Part shown: positions 9,328 through 17,168 of the stretch, piece after piece | How positions within the stretch are numbered: position 1 is the first letter of the stretch | Layout: every line of letters begins with the position of its first letter | Assembly: GCF_003391395.1 (NCBI RefSeq) | Contig: NZ_CP024190.1 | Coordinates: 2,170,001 to 2,234,000, forward strand | From: Mycobacterium marinum | GTDB taxonomy: Bacteria > Actinomycetota > Actinomycetes > Mycobacteriales > Mycobacteriaceae | Direction: 5' to 3' | Length of the DNA stretch: 64,000 nucleotides | The notes under the pieces: generated by a model | The model's input: only the letters and a program-made list of their open reading frames with translations | The model's database searches: none | What the model was told of the DNA's origin: nothing | Translations under genes and position numbers: made by a program

Positions 9328-10641
9328 ATGAACTCCATGCATCGCAGACGGTTTCTGTCGCTGGCAAGTGCTGCCGCGGCCGGTGTGACGGCCGGATGCG
9401 CCGGGATCACCAACAACGTCTCGATCAAGTCGGGGCCCGGACCGATCTCGTTCTGGTCCAATCATCCGGGTCAATCATCCGGCGTGGAGAAGGTTCTGAT
9501 CGACCGTTTTCAGCAGCAGTTTCCCGGCTTGTCGGTCAAATTGGTCGATGCCGGCATGGACTACGACGAAGTGGCGGAGAAGTTCAACGCCGCACTTATC
9601 GGCGACGACGTGCCCGATGTGGTTGTGCTGGACGATATCTGGTGGTTTCACTTTGCCTTGAGCGGCGTGATTTCCCCCCTCGATAAACTATTTCGCCAGA
9701 TCGGTGTGGACACCTCTGATTATGTGGACACACTGCTGGCCGACTACGAGTTCAACGGACGGCATTACGCGTTGCCCTATGCGCGCTCGACGCCGCTGTT
9801 CTACTACAACAAGGCGGTATGGCAGCGGGCCGGATTGCCCGATCGCGGGCCGAACAGTTGGCAAGAATTCGATGACTGGGGTCCGCGGCTACAACGCGTC
9901 GTCGATGAACGGCAGTGGGCCCACGGCTGGGCCAATGCCGAATTGATCTCGTGGACGTTCCAAGGAGTGAACTGGACCTTCGATGGTTCTTACTCGGATC
10001 TGTGGACGCTGCGATTCACCGACCCCGACACCATCGCGGCCGGCAACTTTTACCGGGACAGCATCCATACCAAGCGTTATGCGGCGGTCGCCAACAACAT
10101 CGCCAACGAATTCGCCACCGGAATCATGGCCTCCGCGGTCGCCTCGACCGGCTCGCTGACCGGCATTACCCAGATGGCCAAATTCGACTTTGGTGCGGCG
10201 CCCATGCCTACCGGCCCGGGCGGAGCCCCCGGATGCCCGACGGGTGGGGCGGGCCTGGCGATTCCCACCAAGCTCTCCGACGAACGCAAGCGCAACGCGC
10301 TCAGGTTCATCGAGTACATCACCAACCCGGTCAATACCGCCTATTTCAGTCAGCGCACCGGATATCTGGCGGTGCGAAAGTCGGCAGCCGATGTCCCCAG
10401 CGAACAGAAGTATCTGGCGGATCATCCGCGCGCCAGAGTTGCGATCAACCAGCTTCCCCACACCCGCCCGCAGGACTACGCGCGGGTTTTCCTGCCCGGT
10501 GCCGATCGAATCATCTCCGCCGGGCTCGAGTCCATCGGGTTGCGGGGAACAAACGTGGCAAAGACATTCGCAAGTATTGAAAGGCAGCTGCAGATCATTC
10601 TGGACCGACAGATCGTGCGAAAGCTTCGCCAGCATGGCTAA
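9328..10641 (+). CDS. ugpB: Glycerophosphodiester-binding lipoprotein UgpB
   Basis: Solute-binding protein of 437 aa for the ugp importer. The N-terminus MHRRRFLSLASAAAAG combines a twin-arginine motif (RRRFL) with a lipobox ending TAGC, so it is probably a Tat-exported lipoprotein anchored on the outer face of the membrane. The mature part has the extracellular-binding-protein family 1 pattern (FWSNHPGQSSGVEKVLIDRF; LPYARSTPLFYYNKAVW). The gene begins 6 nt after ugpE and overlaps ugpC by 8 nt. Confidence 0.95.
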   Translation: MNSMHRRRFLSLASAAAAGVTAGCAGITNNVSIKSGPGPISFWSNHPGQSSGVEKVLIDRFQQQFPGLSVKLVDAGMDYDEVAEKFNAALIGDDVPDVVVLDDIWWFHFALSGVISPLDKLFRQIGVDTSDYVDTLLADYEFNGRHYALPYARSTPLFYYNKAVWQRAGLPDRGPNSWQEFDDWGPRLQRVVDERQWAHGWANAELISWTFQGVNWTFDGSYSDLWTLRFTDPDTIAAGNFYRDSIHTKRYAAVANNIANEFATGIMASAVASTGSLTGITQMAKFDFGAAPMPTGPGGAPGCPTGGAGLAIPTKLSDERKRNALRFIEYITNPVNTAYFSQRTGYLAVRKSAADVPSEQKYLADHPRARVAINQLPHTRPQDYARVFLPGADRIISAGLESIGLRGTNVAKTFASIERQLQIILDRQIVRKLRQHG

Positions 10642-11716
10642 AGTGCAGTACTCCGGGGTCACCTATCGGTATCCGGGCAGTGGTGCGCCCGCTGTGAACA
10701 ACCTGGACCTCGAGATCGCCGACGGCGAGTTTCTGGTGCTGGTCGGCCCTTCCGGTTGCGGCAAATCCACCATACTGCGGGTGCTGGCCGGACTGGAATC
10801 CGTTGAAAGCGGTCGTATCACTATCGGCGATACGGATGTCACCGACCTTCCGCCGCGGGCCCGCGATGTCGCGATGGTATTCCAGAACTACGCGCTTTAC
10901 CCGAATATGACGGTGGCGCAGAACATGGGATTCGCGTTGCGCAATGCCGGCATGTCGCGAGCGGACACTCGGCAACGAGTTCTCGATGTTGCCAGCATGC
11001 TGGAACTGACCGAGCTGCTGGATCGTAAGCCGTCGAAGCTCTCGGGTGGACAACGCCAGCGGGTGGCGATGGGACGAGCCATCGTGCGCCGGCCGCGGGT
11101 CTTTTGCATGGACGAACCGTTGTCGAATTTGGATGCCAAGCTGCGAGTGAGCACCAGATCGCACATCTCGGGGCTGCAACGTCAGCTGGGCACCACCACC
11201 GTGTACGTCACACACGACCAGGTGGAGGCCATGACAATGGGCCATCGGGTCGCCGTACTCAAAGACGGGGTGCTGCAACAGGTTGACACGCCCCGGGAAC
11301 TGTATGACAACCCGGTGAACACTTTCGTCGCCACTTTCATCGGGGCGCCGGCGATGAACCTCATCGAGGCTCCGGTCGCCGATGGGGTGGCGCGACTGTC
11401 CGGTCTGGTGATACCGGTTCCGCGCGGCGCCGCCGATCGGGTGCTGATTGGCGTCCGGCCGGAGTCCTGGGATGTGGTTGGAGGCGATGGGACCGCAGCA
11501 TTGGGTGTTCGCGTCGAACAGGTCGAGGAACTGGGCTTCGAATCGTTCATCTACGCAACCCCCGTCGCCCAGGACGGGTGGTCGTCACGGACCCGGCGGG
11601 TCGTGATCCGGTCCGACCGCCACACCACCGTCGGTGCAGGGGACTCGTTGTCGATCGCGGCCAATCCGCAGGAAGTGTGCTTCTTCGATAGTCGAACCGA
11701 GTCGCGCATCCGTTGA
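10634..11716 (+). CDS. ugpC: Glycerophosphodiester ABC transporter ATPase UgpC
   Basis: ATPase of 360 aa that powers the ugp importer. Walker A is GPSGCGKST from residue 38, the ABC signature LSGGQRQ from 136, and Walker B is the following VFCMDEPLSNLDAK. A MalK-type C-terminal regulatory domain (TOBE, RVLIGVRPESWDV) follows. The frame is open upstream through ugpB, but ATG 10634 (MAKVQYSGVTYRY) is the family start and gives the same length as Rv2832c as I recall it. Confidence 0.95.
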   Translation: MAKVQYSGVTYRYPGSGAPAVNNLDLEIADGEFLVLVGPSGCGKSTILRVLAGLESVESGRITIGDTDVTDLPPRARDVAMVFQNYALYPNMTVAQNMGFALRNAGMSRADTRQRVLDVASMLELTELLDRKPSKLSGGQRQRVAMGRAIVRRPRVFCMDEPLSNLDAKLRVSTRSHISGLQRQLGTTTVYVTHDQVEAMTMGHRVAVLKDGVLQQVDTPRELYDNPVNTFVATFIGAPAMNLIEAPVADGVARLSGLVIPVPRGAADRVLIGVRPESWDVVGGDGTAALGVRVEQVEELGFESFIYATPVAQDGWSSRTRRVVIRSDRHTTVGAGDSLSIAANPQEVCFFDSRTESRIR

Positions 11717-11745
11717 GCAGTACCGGTGCTATCGCGGACCCGATG

Positions 11746-12690
11746 TCATCGGTCAGCAACCCCCAGAAGTGCTTGCTCGGTGTCCTCGTCGACCAGGTCG
11801 GCGTTGATGGCCATAGCGGCGAGCAGGCCAGAAGACGCCGAGTTGACCACGTGAGCCGAAATGTCGGCCGCGTTGCCGGCGGCGTAGACGCCGGGCACCG
11901 AGGTACGGCCGCTGCCATCGGTCTGCAGATTCTCGCCGAAACCCGACGGGTGGGTCACCAAGCGAAGCCCCAGCGGGTCTAGGAAATCGGTGTTGGCGAC
12001 CATCCGCGGCAACAGCGCGAGCGCTGCCAGCGCGACGCGGTTGCCGTCGGCGAGCGCGACGGCCTCTAGCCGCCCGTCGCTGCTGACAACCTCGGTGACC
12101 GGCGAGGTTACGACTTCGATCTGGCGGGCGTGCAGCCGGGCTCGCTCGGGTTCGCTCGGATCGACTGCGCCGTTGAGAAAGAGCGTGATCCGCGGACTCC
12201 ACTGTCGGAACATGAGGGCCTGATGGACCGATTCGGGCCCGGTCGCCAGGACGCCGATCGGCTGGTCTCGCACCTCCCACCCGTGGCAGTACGGGCAATA
12301 CAGCACATCGGTGCCCCATAGCTCGGCCAGGCCGGTGATGTCGGGCAAATGGTCCACCAGCCCCGAAGCGATAAGCAGCTTGCGTGCGCGAATCGTGCTG
12401 CCGTCGGTGATGGAAAGCTCGAACATCGATCCGTTGCGGTGTGCCGCCACGACCTGGCCCTGGCGGAGTTGGCCGCCATAACCCGCAATTTCGGCATGAC
12501 CGGCGGAAATGAGATCCGCGGGGGCACAACCGTCGCGGGTCAAGAAATCATGGACCCCGGCTGACCGCGCATTGCGCGGTTGCCCGCCATCGATGACCAG
12601 GACGGATCTTCGGGCTCGGGCGAGCGTTAACGCACTGCTCAATCCGGCTGGACCGCTACCGATGACGACGACGTCATGGGGATCGGTCAT
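11746..12690 (-). CDS. Thioredoxin-reductase-like FAD/NAD(P) disulfide oxidoreductase
   Basis: Flavoprotein of 314 aa of the low-molecular-weight thioredoxin reductase superfamily. It has the N-terminal FAD-binding GSGPAGLSSA motif with IDGGQPRN, the redox-active CPYC in CPYCHGWEVRDQ (about residue 132), and the C-terminal FAD motif VPGVYAAGNAAD. The CPYCHGWE version is also seen in dithiol oxidases related to HlmI and GliT, so the substrate may be a small dithiol rather than thioredoxin. It starts 49 bp after echA16 on the same strand and runs convergently with ugpC. I know of no counterpart at this site in M. tuberculosis. Confidence 0.82.
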   Translation of the reverse strand: MTDPHDVVVIGSGPAGLSSALTLARARRSVLVIDGGQPRNARSAGVHDFLTRDGCAPADLISAGHAEIAGYGGQLRQGQVVAAHRNGSMFELSITDGSTIRARKLLIASGLVDHLPDITGLAELWGTDVLYCPYCHGWEVRDQPIGVLATGPESVHQALMFRQWSPRITLFLNGAVDPSEPERARLHARQIEVVTSPVTEVVSSDGRLEAVALADGNRVALAALALLPRMVANTDFLDPLGLRLVTHPSGFGENLQTDGSGRTSVPGVYAAGNAADISAHVVNSASSGLLAAMAINADLVDEDTEQALLGVADR

Positions 12691-12739
12691 CTGGCAAGGA
12701 TCCCTGCAGTTCTGCGTTCAGGCAAGCGCGGTGTGATCG

Positions 12740-13489
12740 CTACCGCACTTGGGAACGTCCGCGATTGAGGACAGCCTCGCGGTTGGCCGCGATATCGTCG
12801 CCGCTGGTCCGGAATTCTCTAGCGGCAGTTGCTTCCAGCCACAGCCCCTGCGCGGTCGAAGACTCATCGATGCGGTGGTAGGACGCGAGTAGCGCTCGGA
12901 CCGCGTTCTGGTTGTTGCCAACGATGGACGCCGCGACTTGGCGCGCGGCGGGCAGCAGTTGCTGGTGCTCCACGACCTCGGTGACCAGGCCCGCGCGCAG
13001 CGCGTCGGTGGCCGAAAGGTAGTCCCCGGTGAGGCTCATGCGCCGGGCCAGGCCCACGCCCACCTTCTGGGGCAACCGCACGCTGAGGCCCCAGGTGGGC
13101 AACAGCCCGACTCGCGCGTGGGTGTCGGCGAAGCGTGCCTGCTCGGAGGCGATCAGGATGTCGCAGTACAAGGCGAGTTCGAGTCCGCCCGTCACCGCGG
13201 CACCGTTGATGGCTCCGATCACCGGCTTGGTGAGGGCCGGCCAGCGCGGCGAGATGTCGGGCAGTGCTGATTGCCCGCCGAGCTCCTTGAGATCCAGTCC
13301 GGCGCAGAACACCGGATCGGCGCCGGTGAGGATGATGACGTCGACGTCGTCGTCGGTCTCGGCCGCGGCGAGAGCCGCGAAAAACTGATCCCGCAGGGCC
13401 GCCGATAGAGCATTGCGTGATTGCGGGCGGTTGAGGGTCAAAGTGAGCACCCGCTCAGCAGTATCAATCAGCAGGATTTCGTTGGTCAT
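12740..13489 (-). CDS. echA16: Enoyl-CoA hydratase/isomerase family protein EchA16
   Basis: Crotonase-fold protein of 249 aa that probably hydrates enoyl-CoA in lipid or side-chain beta-oxidation. Visible family features are LTLNRPQSRNALS, the oxyanion-hole segment FCAGLDLKEL, and the second oxyanion segment IGAINGAAVTGGLELAL with EQARFADTHARVGLLP. The start ATG at 13489 (MTNEILLIDTAERVLTLTL) was preferred to an upstream extension without domain similarity. The orientation, convergent with ugpC, matches Rv2831. Confidence 0.92.
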   Translation of the reverse strand: MTNEILLIDTAERVLTLTLNRPQSRNALSAALRDQFFAALAAAETDDDVDVIILTGADPVFCAGLDLKELGGQSALPDISPRWPALTKPVIGAINGAAVTGGLELALYCDILIASEQARFADTHARVGLLPTWGLSVRLPQKVGVGLARRMSLTGDYLSATDALRAGLVTEVVEHQQLLPAARQVAASIVGNNQNAVRALLASYHRIDESSTAQGLWLEATAAREFRTSGDDIAANREAVLNRGRSQVR

Positions 13490-13782
13490 GATTTCACCGT
13501 AGTCGGCGCTGGCAAGGACCCCTATCCGGCTGGTTGGCAGGAAGGGGCCGCAGCCCTCGGCGCCGAATTTGGAGTGGCTGGGTGGTGTATCAACGGTGAA
13601 CAGTGTTGAACCCACTTGGGTTTCGCGTGAATAGACGCTACCGTTTCCTGCGAGCGGCCAATTACTGCATATAGCAACTGTTTTGTAGGAAAACTGTTGA
13701 CGGGCTCGCTTTTTGGGTGTCTGCGGCACAGCCGGCGCAGATCTCGTAACCGCTGCTACTTCCGAGGTGAGGAGACGAAGAG
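13490..13782. other. Intergenic region between echA16 and the first PPE gene
   Basis: About 290 bp between two divergent genes, so it should hold both promoters. No convincing ORF is present. Besides the palindrome listed separately, there is an AT-richer segment at about 13660-13700 (CATATAGCAACTGTTTTGTA). GAGGTGAGGAG just before the PPE ATG is a strong ribosome-binding site. Confidence 0.6.
13609..13622. promoter_or_regulatory. Perfect inverted repeat, candidate operator
   Basis: AACCCA-CT-TGGGTT is a perfect 6-bp inverted repeat with a 2-nt centre, in the divergent region between echA16 and the PPE gene. It could bind a dimeric repressor for either gene. No known mycobacterial operator was recognised. 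Confidence 0.35.
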
Positions 13783-14979
13783 ATGGATTTTGGGCGCAGA
13801 CCGCCTGAAGTCACCTCCGCGCTGATGTATATGGGTCCGGGGTCGACGTCGATGACCGCTGCGGCATCGGTCTGGAACCGCGTTGCCGCGGAGTTGGATT
13901 CGGCGGCGACCAGCTATGAATCCCTGGTCATCGGGCTGGTCGAGGAAGGGTGGCTGGGCCCGGCATCGGTGGCGATGGCAGATGCGGTCGCGCCCTATGT
14001 GGTCTGGATGCGGGCCACCGCCGCACAGGCCGAGCACACGGCGATGCAGGCCAGAGCCTCGGCGGCGGCCTACGAGACCGCGTTTGGTGCGGTGGTACCA
14101 CCGCCGCTGATCTCGGCGAATCGGGTGCGGTTGGCCGAGCTGATCGCATCGAATGTCTTCGGTCAGAACACCGCGGTGATTACCACCTTGGAAACCGAGT
14201 ACGGCCAGATGTGGGCTCAAGACGCCGCGGCCATGTACGAGTACGCCGCGGCCACCTCGTCGGCCACGGAGTTGACCCCGTTCACGCAGCCGCAGCAGAT
14301 CGTTAGCCCCGGCGCCGGTTCCGGTCAGATCGCTGCGGTCGCACACTCGGCGGCAACATTGGCCGGCACCAGTCAAACAACGCTGTCGCGGCTAATTTCG
14401 GAGATCCCCAAGGCGTTGCATGGCATTGTTGCGCCAATTGCAGCCTCGACCACACCAGACTCCCCGCTGGGTTGGCTGTGGCAAATCTTGTTCGGAACGA
14501 CTTTCCCCACCTCGATTTCGGCGCTGCTCACCGATTTGCAGCCATATGCCAGCTTTTTCTACAACACCGAGGGCTTGCCCTATTTCAGCATTGGGATGGC
14601 GAACAACTTCATTCAGATGAGCAAGACCCTGGGATTGCTCAGCGGCACCACCGCGGCGGCCACTGGCGGCGCCGCCAGTGGGTTAGCCGGTCTGGGCGGC
14701 CTGATTGACGGCGGCGGGCAGGTATCGGCACATCTGGGGCACGCCGCGTCGCTGGGGCGGTTGTCGGTGCCGCCGTCGTGGGCGCAGTCCGTCCCGGATC
14801 TCGAGTCCATGCCAGCGCGCATGCCGATCGAGACGCTCAAGTTCGCACCCGATGGTGGAGGCGCCGGGAACCTGTTGGGGGGCATGCCGCTTGGCGGTCC
14901 CGGGCTCGGCGCGTCCGGTTCGGGTCCCCGATACGGTGTCCGCCCCACCGTGATGGCACGCCCACCCTTTGCCGGTTGA
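13783..14979 (+). CDS. PPE family protein, SVP subgroup
   Basis: PPE protein of 398 aa. The N-terminal domain of about 180 residues starts MDFGRRPPEVTSALMY, with the Pro-Pro-Glu signature at 7-9, WLGPAS near 59 and FGQNTAVITTLETEYGQMWA near 125. The C-terminal half holds GRLSVPPSW, the GxxSVPxxW motif of the SVP subgroup, and ends in PRYGVRPTVMARPPFAG. Such proteins usually depend on an ESX system (often ESX-5) and a PE partner for export. No PE gene is adjacent, so a partner encoded elsewhere is likely. A second PPE gene follows on the same strand. Confidence 0.93.
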   Translation: MDFGRRPPEVTSALMYMGPGSTSMTAAASVWNRVAAELDSAATSYESLVIGLVEEGWLGPASVAMADAVAPYVVWMRATAAQAEHTAMQARASAAAYETAFGAVVPPPLISANRVRLAELIASNVFGQNTAVITTLETEYGQMWAQDAAAMYEYAAATSSATELTPFTQPQQIVSPGAGSGQIAAVAHSAATLAGTSQTTLSRLISEIPKALHGIVAPIAASTTPDSPLGWLWQILFGTTFPTSISALLTDLQPYASFFYNTEGLPYFSIGMANNFIQMSKTLGLLSGTTAAATGGAASGLAGLGGLIDGGGQVSAHLGHAASLGRLSVPPSWAQSVPDLESMPARMPIETLKFAPDGGGAGNLLGGMPLGGPGLGASGSGPRYGVRPTVMARPPFAG

Positions 14980-15111
14980 AACGTGATCGCGACCAACGTG
15001 ATGACGGTCCCGCCCGACGGCCAGGACATAAGTGCTGACCCAACCTATGGCGATGTTCCCGATGCAGACGTTCCTGTATTCAGGCGACCGCATCCAATCA
15101 GGAAAGCGCTG

Positions 15112-16287
15112 ATGGCGCATGCCGACTATGGGGCACGACCACCCGAAATCAACTCTGCGCTGATGTATTTCGGCCCAGGCTCGCGATCCATGCTGGCGGC
15201 CGCGGCGGCATGGGATGCGGTGGCCTTCGAGCTTGGTGTGCTGGCCTCCGGCTATACATCGGTGATTTCCGAGCTGACGAGTGGGCCGTGGGTCGGTCCG
15301 GCGGCGGCTTCGATGGTGGGTGCGTCCGCCCCGTATGTGGCATGGTTGCGCGCCAGCGCCATCCGGGCCGAACGGACCGCCAGTCAGGCGCGGTCGGCCG
15401 CGGCCGCCTATGAGGCGGCATTCGTCATGACCGTGCCCCCGCCCGTGGTCGCGGCTAACCGGGTCTTGTTGACGACGCTCATCGTCACCAACTTCTTCGG
15501 TCAGAACACCCCGGCGATCGCGGTCACGGAGGCCCAATACGCCGAGATGTGGGCCCAGGACGCCGCCGCGATGTACGGCTACGCCGCATCCTCGGCGACC
15601 GCCACCAGGCTGACTCCCTTCGTGCCGCCGCCCGCGACGACCAACCTGCCTGGACCACTGTGGCAAGCATCCGCGATGGGAAAAGCCGCCACCACAACCG
15701 CGGTGGCTGGCGGGTCAGCGCTGTTGGCGGCGACCCGGCGACCCGTCGCCTTCCCGCGGCTCGCGGCGTTGGCGCAATGGCTCGAAGCGCACCTGCCCGG
15801 CATCACGCCCGCCGAAAGGACCACGGTGGTCCGGCTGTTGGGGCAAAGCTACTTCGCCCTGGGGATGGTGCAGTTTTCCACATCGATAGCGCTGCAAGCC
15901 ATTCCCGGGACCGCCAGTGGCGCCGGGGGCTCGGGATCCTCTGTCGTTGACAACTGGGGGTCGATGCTGCACGGCGCCCATGGCGGGGCCGCCGCGGAGT
16001 TCGAGGAGGATTTGGGCACGCTGACCCGCCCGGTGTCGGCGGCAATGGGCAAGGCGCGGTTGACGGGATCCCTGTCGACGCCGAGCAGTTGGGGTGCTGG
16101 GGTTCGAGAATTCGCCAACGCCGCCGCCGATGAGCAGCTCGACCTGGCCGGCTCGGTGGCGAGTGCGAAGTCGAACGCATACCTGCAGGGCATGCCGATG
16201 ACAGCGGCCGGCAGGAATACCGCCGTGGCGGAGCAGAAATACGGATTCCGCTATCGGGTGATGCAACGCACTCCTGCTGGCGGGTAG
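15112..16287 (+). CDS. PPE family protein, degenerate SVP motif
   Basis: PPE protein of 391 aa beginning MAHADYGARPPEINSALMYF, with PPE at residues 10-12, WVGPAAASM in the loop, and FFGQNTPAIAVTEAQYAEMW near 130. The position of the SVP motif reads GSLSTPSSW, so Val is replaced by Thr, and the C-terminus YGFRYRVMQRTPAGG is a divergent form of the PPE tail. ATG 15112 follows an AGGAAA site; an in-frame GTG at 14983 adds 43 residues unlike any PPE N-terminus. It sits 132 bp after the preceding PPE gene and probably arose by duplication. Confidence 0.92.
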   Translation: MAHADYGARPPEINSALMYFGPGSRSMLAAAAAWDAVAFELGVLASGYTSVISELTSGPWVGPAAASMVGASAPYVAWLRASAIRAERTASQARSAAAAYEAAFVMTVPPPVVAANRVLLTTLIVTNFFGQNTPAIAVTEAQYAEMWAQDAAAMYGYAASSATATRLTPFVPPPATTNLPGPLWQASAMGKAATTTAVAGGSALLAATRRPVAFPRLAALAQWLEAHLPGITPAERTTVVRLLGQSYFALGMVQFSTSIALQAIPGTASGAGGSGSSVVDNWGSMLHGAHGGAAAEFEEDLGTLTRPVSAAMGKARLTGSLSTPSSWGAGVREFANAAADEQLDLAGSVASAKSNAYLQGMPMTAAGRNTAVAEQKYGFRYRVMQRTPAGG

Positions 16288-16312
16288 CGGGGTCGAGCGG
16301 ACCCATGGTGCC

Positions 16313-16318
16313 TATCGT
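16313..16318 (+). promoter_or_regulatory. Candidate -10 element before the DUF2277 gene
   Basis: TATCGT lies 6 nt before the ATG at 16325. The GGAGGT between them directly touches the ATG, which is too close for a normal Shine-Dalgarno, so a leaderless transcript is more likely. Confidence 0.35.
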
Positions 16319-16324
16319 GGAGGT

Positions 16325-16600
16325 ATGTGCCGGAACATCACCGAACTGCGCGGGCTGGAGCCGCCGGCCACTGCCCAGGAAATCGCGGCCGCGGCGCGCC
16401 AGTATGTGCGCAAAGTCAGCGGGATCACCCATCCCTCGGCTGCCAACGCGGAAGCGTTTGAAGCCGCGGTCGCCGAAGTCACTGCGACCACGACACGGTT
16501 GCTCGCCGGGCTAGCCCCCCGGCGGCAGCCGCCAAAGACGGTTCCGCCGTTGCGCCGACCAGAGGTGGTGGCGCGGTTGGCGGGCTCGCAATCGCCATGA
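16325..16600 (+). CDS. DUF2277 family protein
   Basis: Protein of 91 aa with the full DUF2277 signature: MCRNITELRGLEPPATAQEI at the start, then QYVRKVSGITHPS and a helical FEAAVAEVTATTTRLLAGL segment. The family is widespread in actinobacteria and has no known function. The conserved start MCRNI with a cysteine at position 2 fixes the start codon. The stop overlaps the next gene (ATGA), so the two are co-translated. Confidence 0.85.
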   Translation: MCRNITELRGLEPPATAQEIAAAARQYVRKVSGITHPSAANAEAFEAAVAEVTATTTRLLAGLAPRRQPPKTVPPLRRPEVVARLAGSQSP

Positions 16601-17142
16601 CGCCCGCGCTGAAGGAGTGGAGCGCCGCGGTGCACGCGCTACTGGACGGGCGCCAGAAGGTGCTGCTGCGCAAGGGTGGCATCGGTGAGAAGCGATTCGA
16701 GGTTGCGGCGCAAGAGTTTTTGCTGTTTCCGACGGTGGCGCACAGTCACACCGAGCGGGTTCGACCCGAGCACCGGGATCTACTGACCGCCGCCGCTGCC
16801 GATAGTACCGACGACCACCTGCTGATCCGTGCGGCAGCGAAAGTTGTTGCCGCACTGCCCGTCAACCGTCCGGAGGGGCTGGGAGAAATCGAGGATCTGC
16901 ACATCTGGACCGCAGAGTCGGTACGGTCCGAGCGGCTCGACTTCCGGCCCAAACACAAGCTTGCCGTGCTGGTGGTGTCGGCGATCCCGCTCGCCGAGCC
17001 CGTGCGGGTGCGCCGCGTTCCGGAGTTCGGGGGGTGCACCAGTTGGGTCCAGTTGCCGATTGCGCCGAGCAAGGCGGCACCGGTGCACGACGAGGCGCTG
17101 CTATCGCAGGTCGCTGCCCGCGTCCGTGATGCCGTCGGCTGA
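16597..17142 (+). CDS. DUF1802 family protein
   Basis: Protein of 181 aa matching DUF1802: ALKEWSAAVHALLDGRQKVL, LLRKGGIGEKRFEV, then EFLLFPTVAHSHTERVRPEH. The function is unknown; the family appears in bacteria and archaea, often next to small uncharacterised proteins. Translation is coupled to DUF2277 through the ATGA overlap. The last 12 codons and stop lie in a 36-bp sequence repeated 3.4 kb downstream (20543-20578), suggesting that a rearrangement used this 3' end. Confidence 0.82.
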   Translation: MTPALKEWSAAVHALLDGRQKVLLRKGGIGEKRFEVAAQEFLLFPTVAHSHTERVRPEHRDLLTAAAADSTDDHLLIRAAAKVVAALPVNRPEGLGEIEDLHIWTAESVRSERLDFRPKHKLAVLVVSAIPLAEPVRVRRVPEFGGCTSWVQLPIAPSKAAPVHDEALLSQVAARVRDAVG

Positions 17143-17146
17143 CTGG
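17111..17146 (+). repeat. 36-bp direct repeat, copy 1
   Basis: This sequence at the end of the DUF1802 gene recurs at 20543-20578 with 34 of 36 bases identical (mismatches C/T at 17132 and 17136). The two copies bracket the GH65 gene and its low-GC upstream segment. This suggests insertion with duplication of the flank, or a recombination scar. Confidence 0.8.
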
Positions 17147-17168
17147 CCGGCGCCTGAAACCCGCAACG

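Noticed and set aside
10190..10633. An N-terminal extension of ugpC reaching into ugpB
   Set aside because: The extra 148 codons are an alternative frame of ugpB. ATG 10634 gives the standard UgpC start and length.
13783..16287. The two adjacent PPE genes as one split or frameshifted gene
   Set aside because: Each has its own PPE N-terminal domain, ribosome-binding site and complete C-terminal tail.
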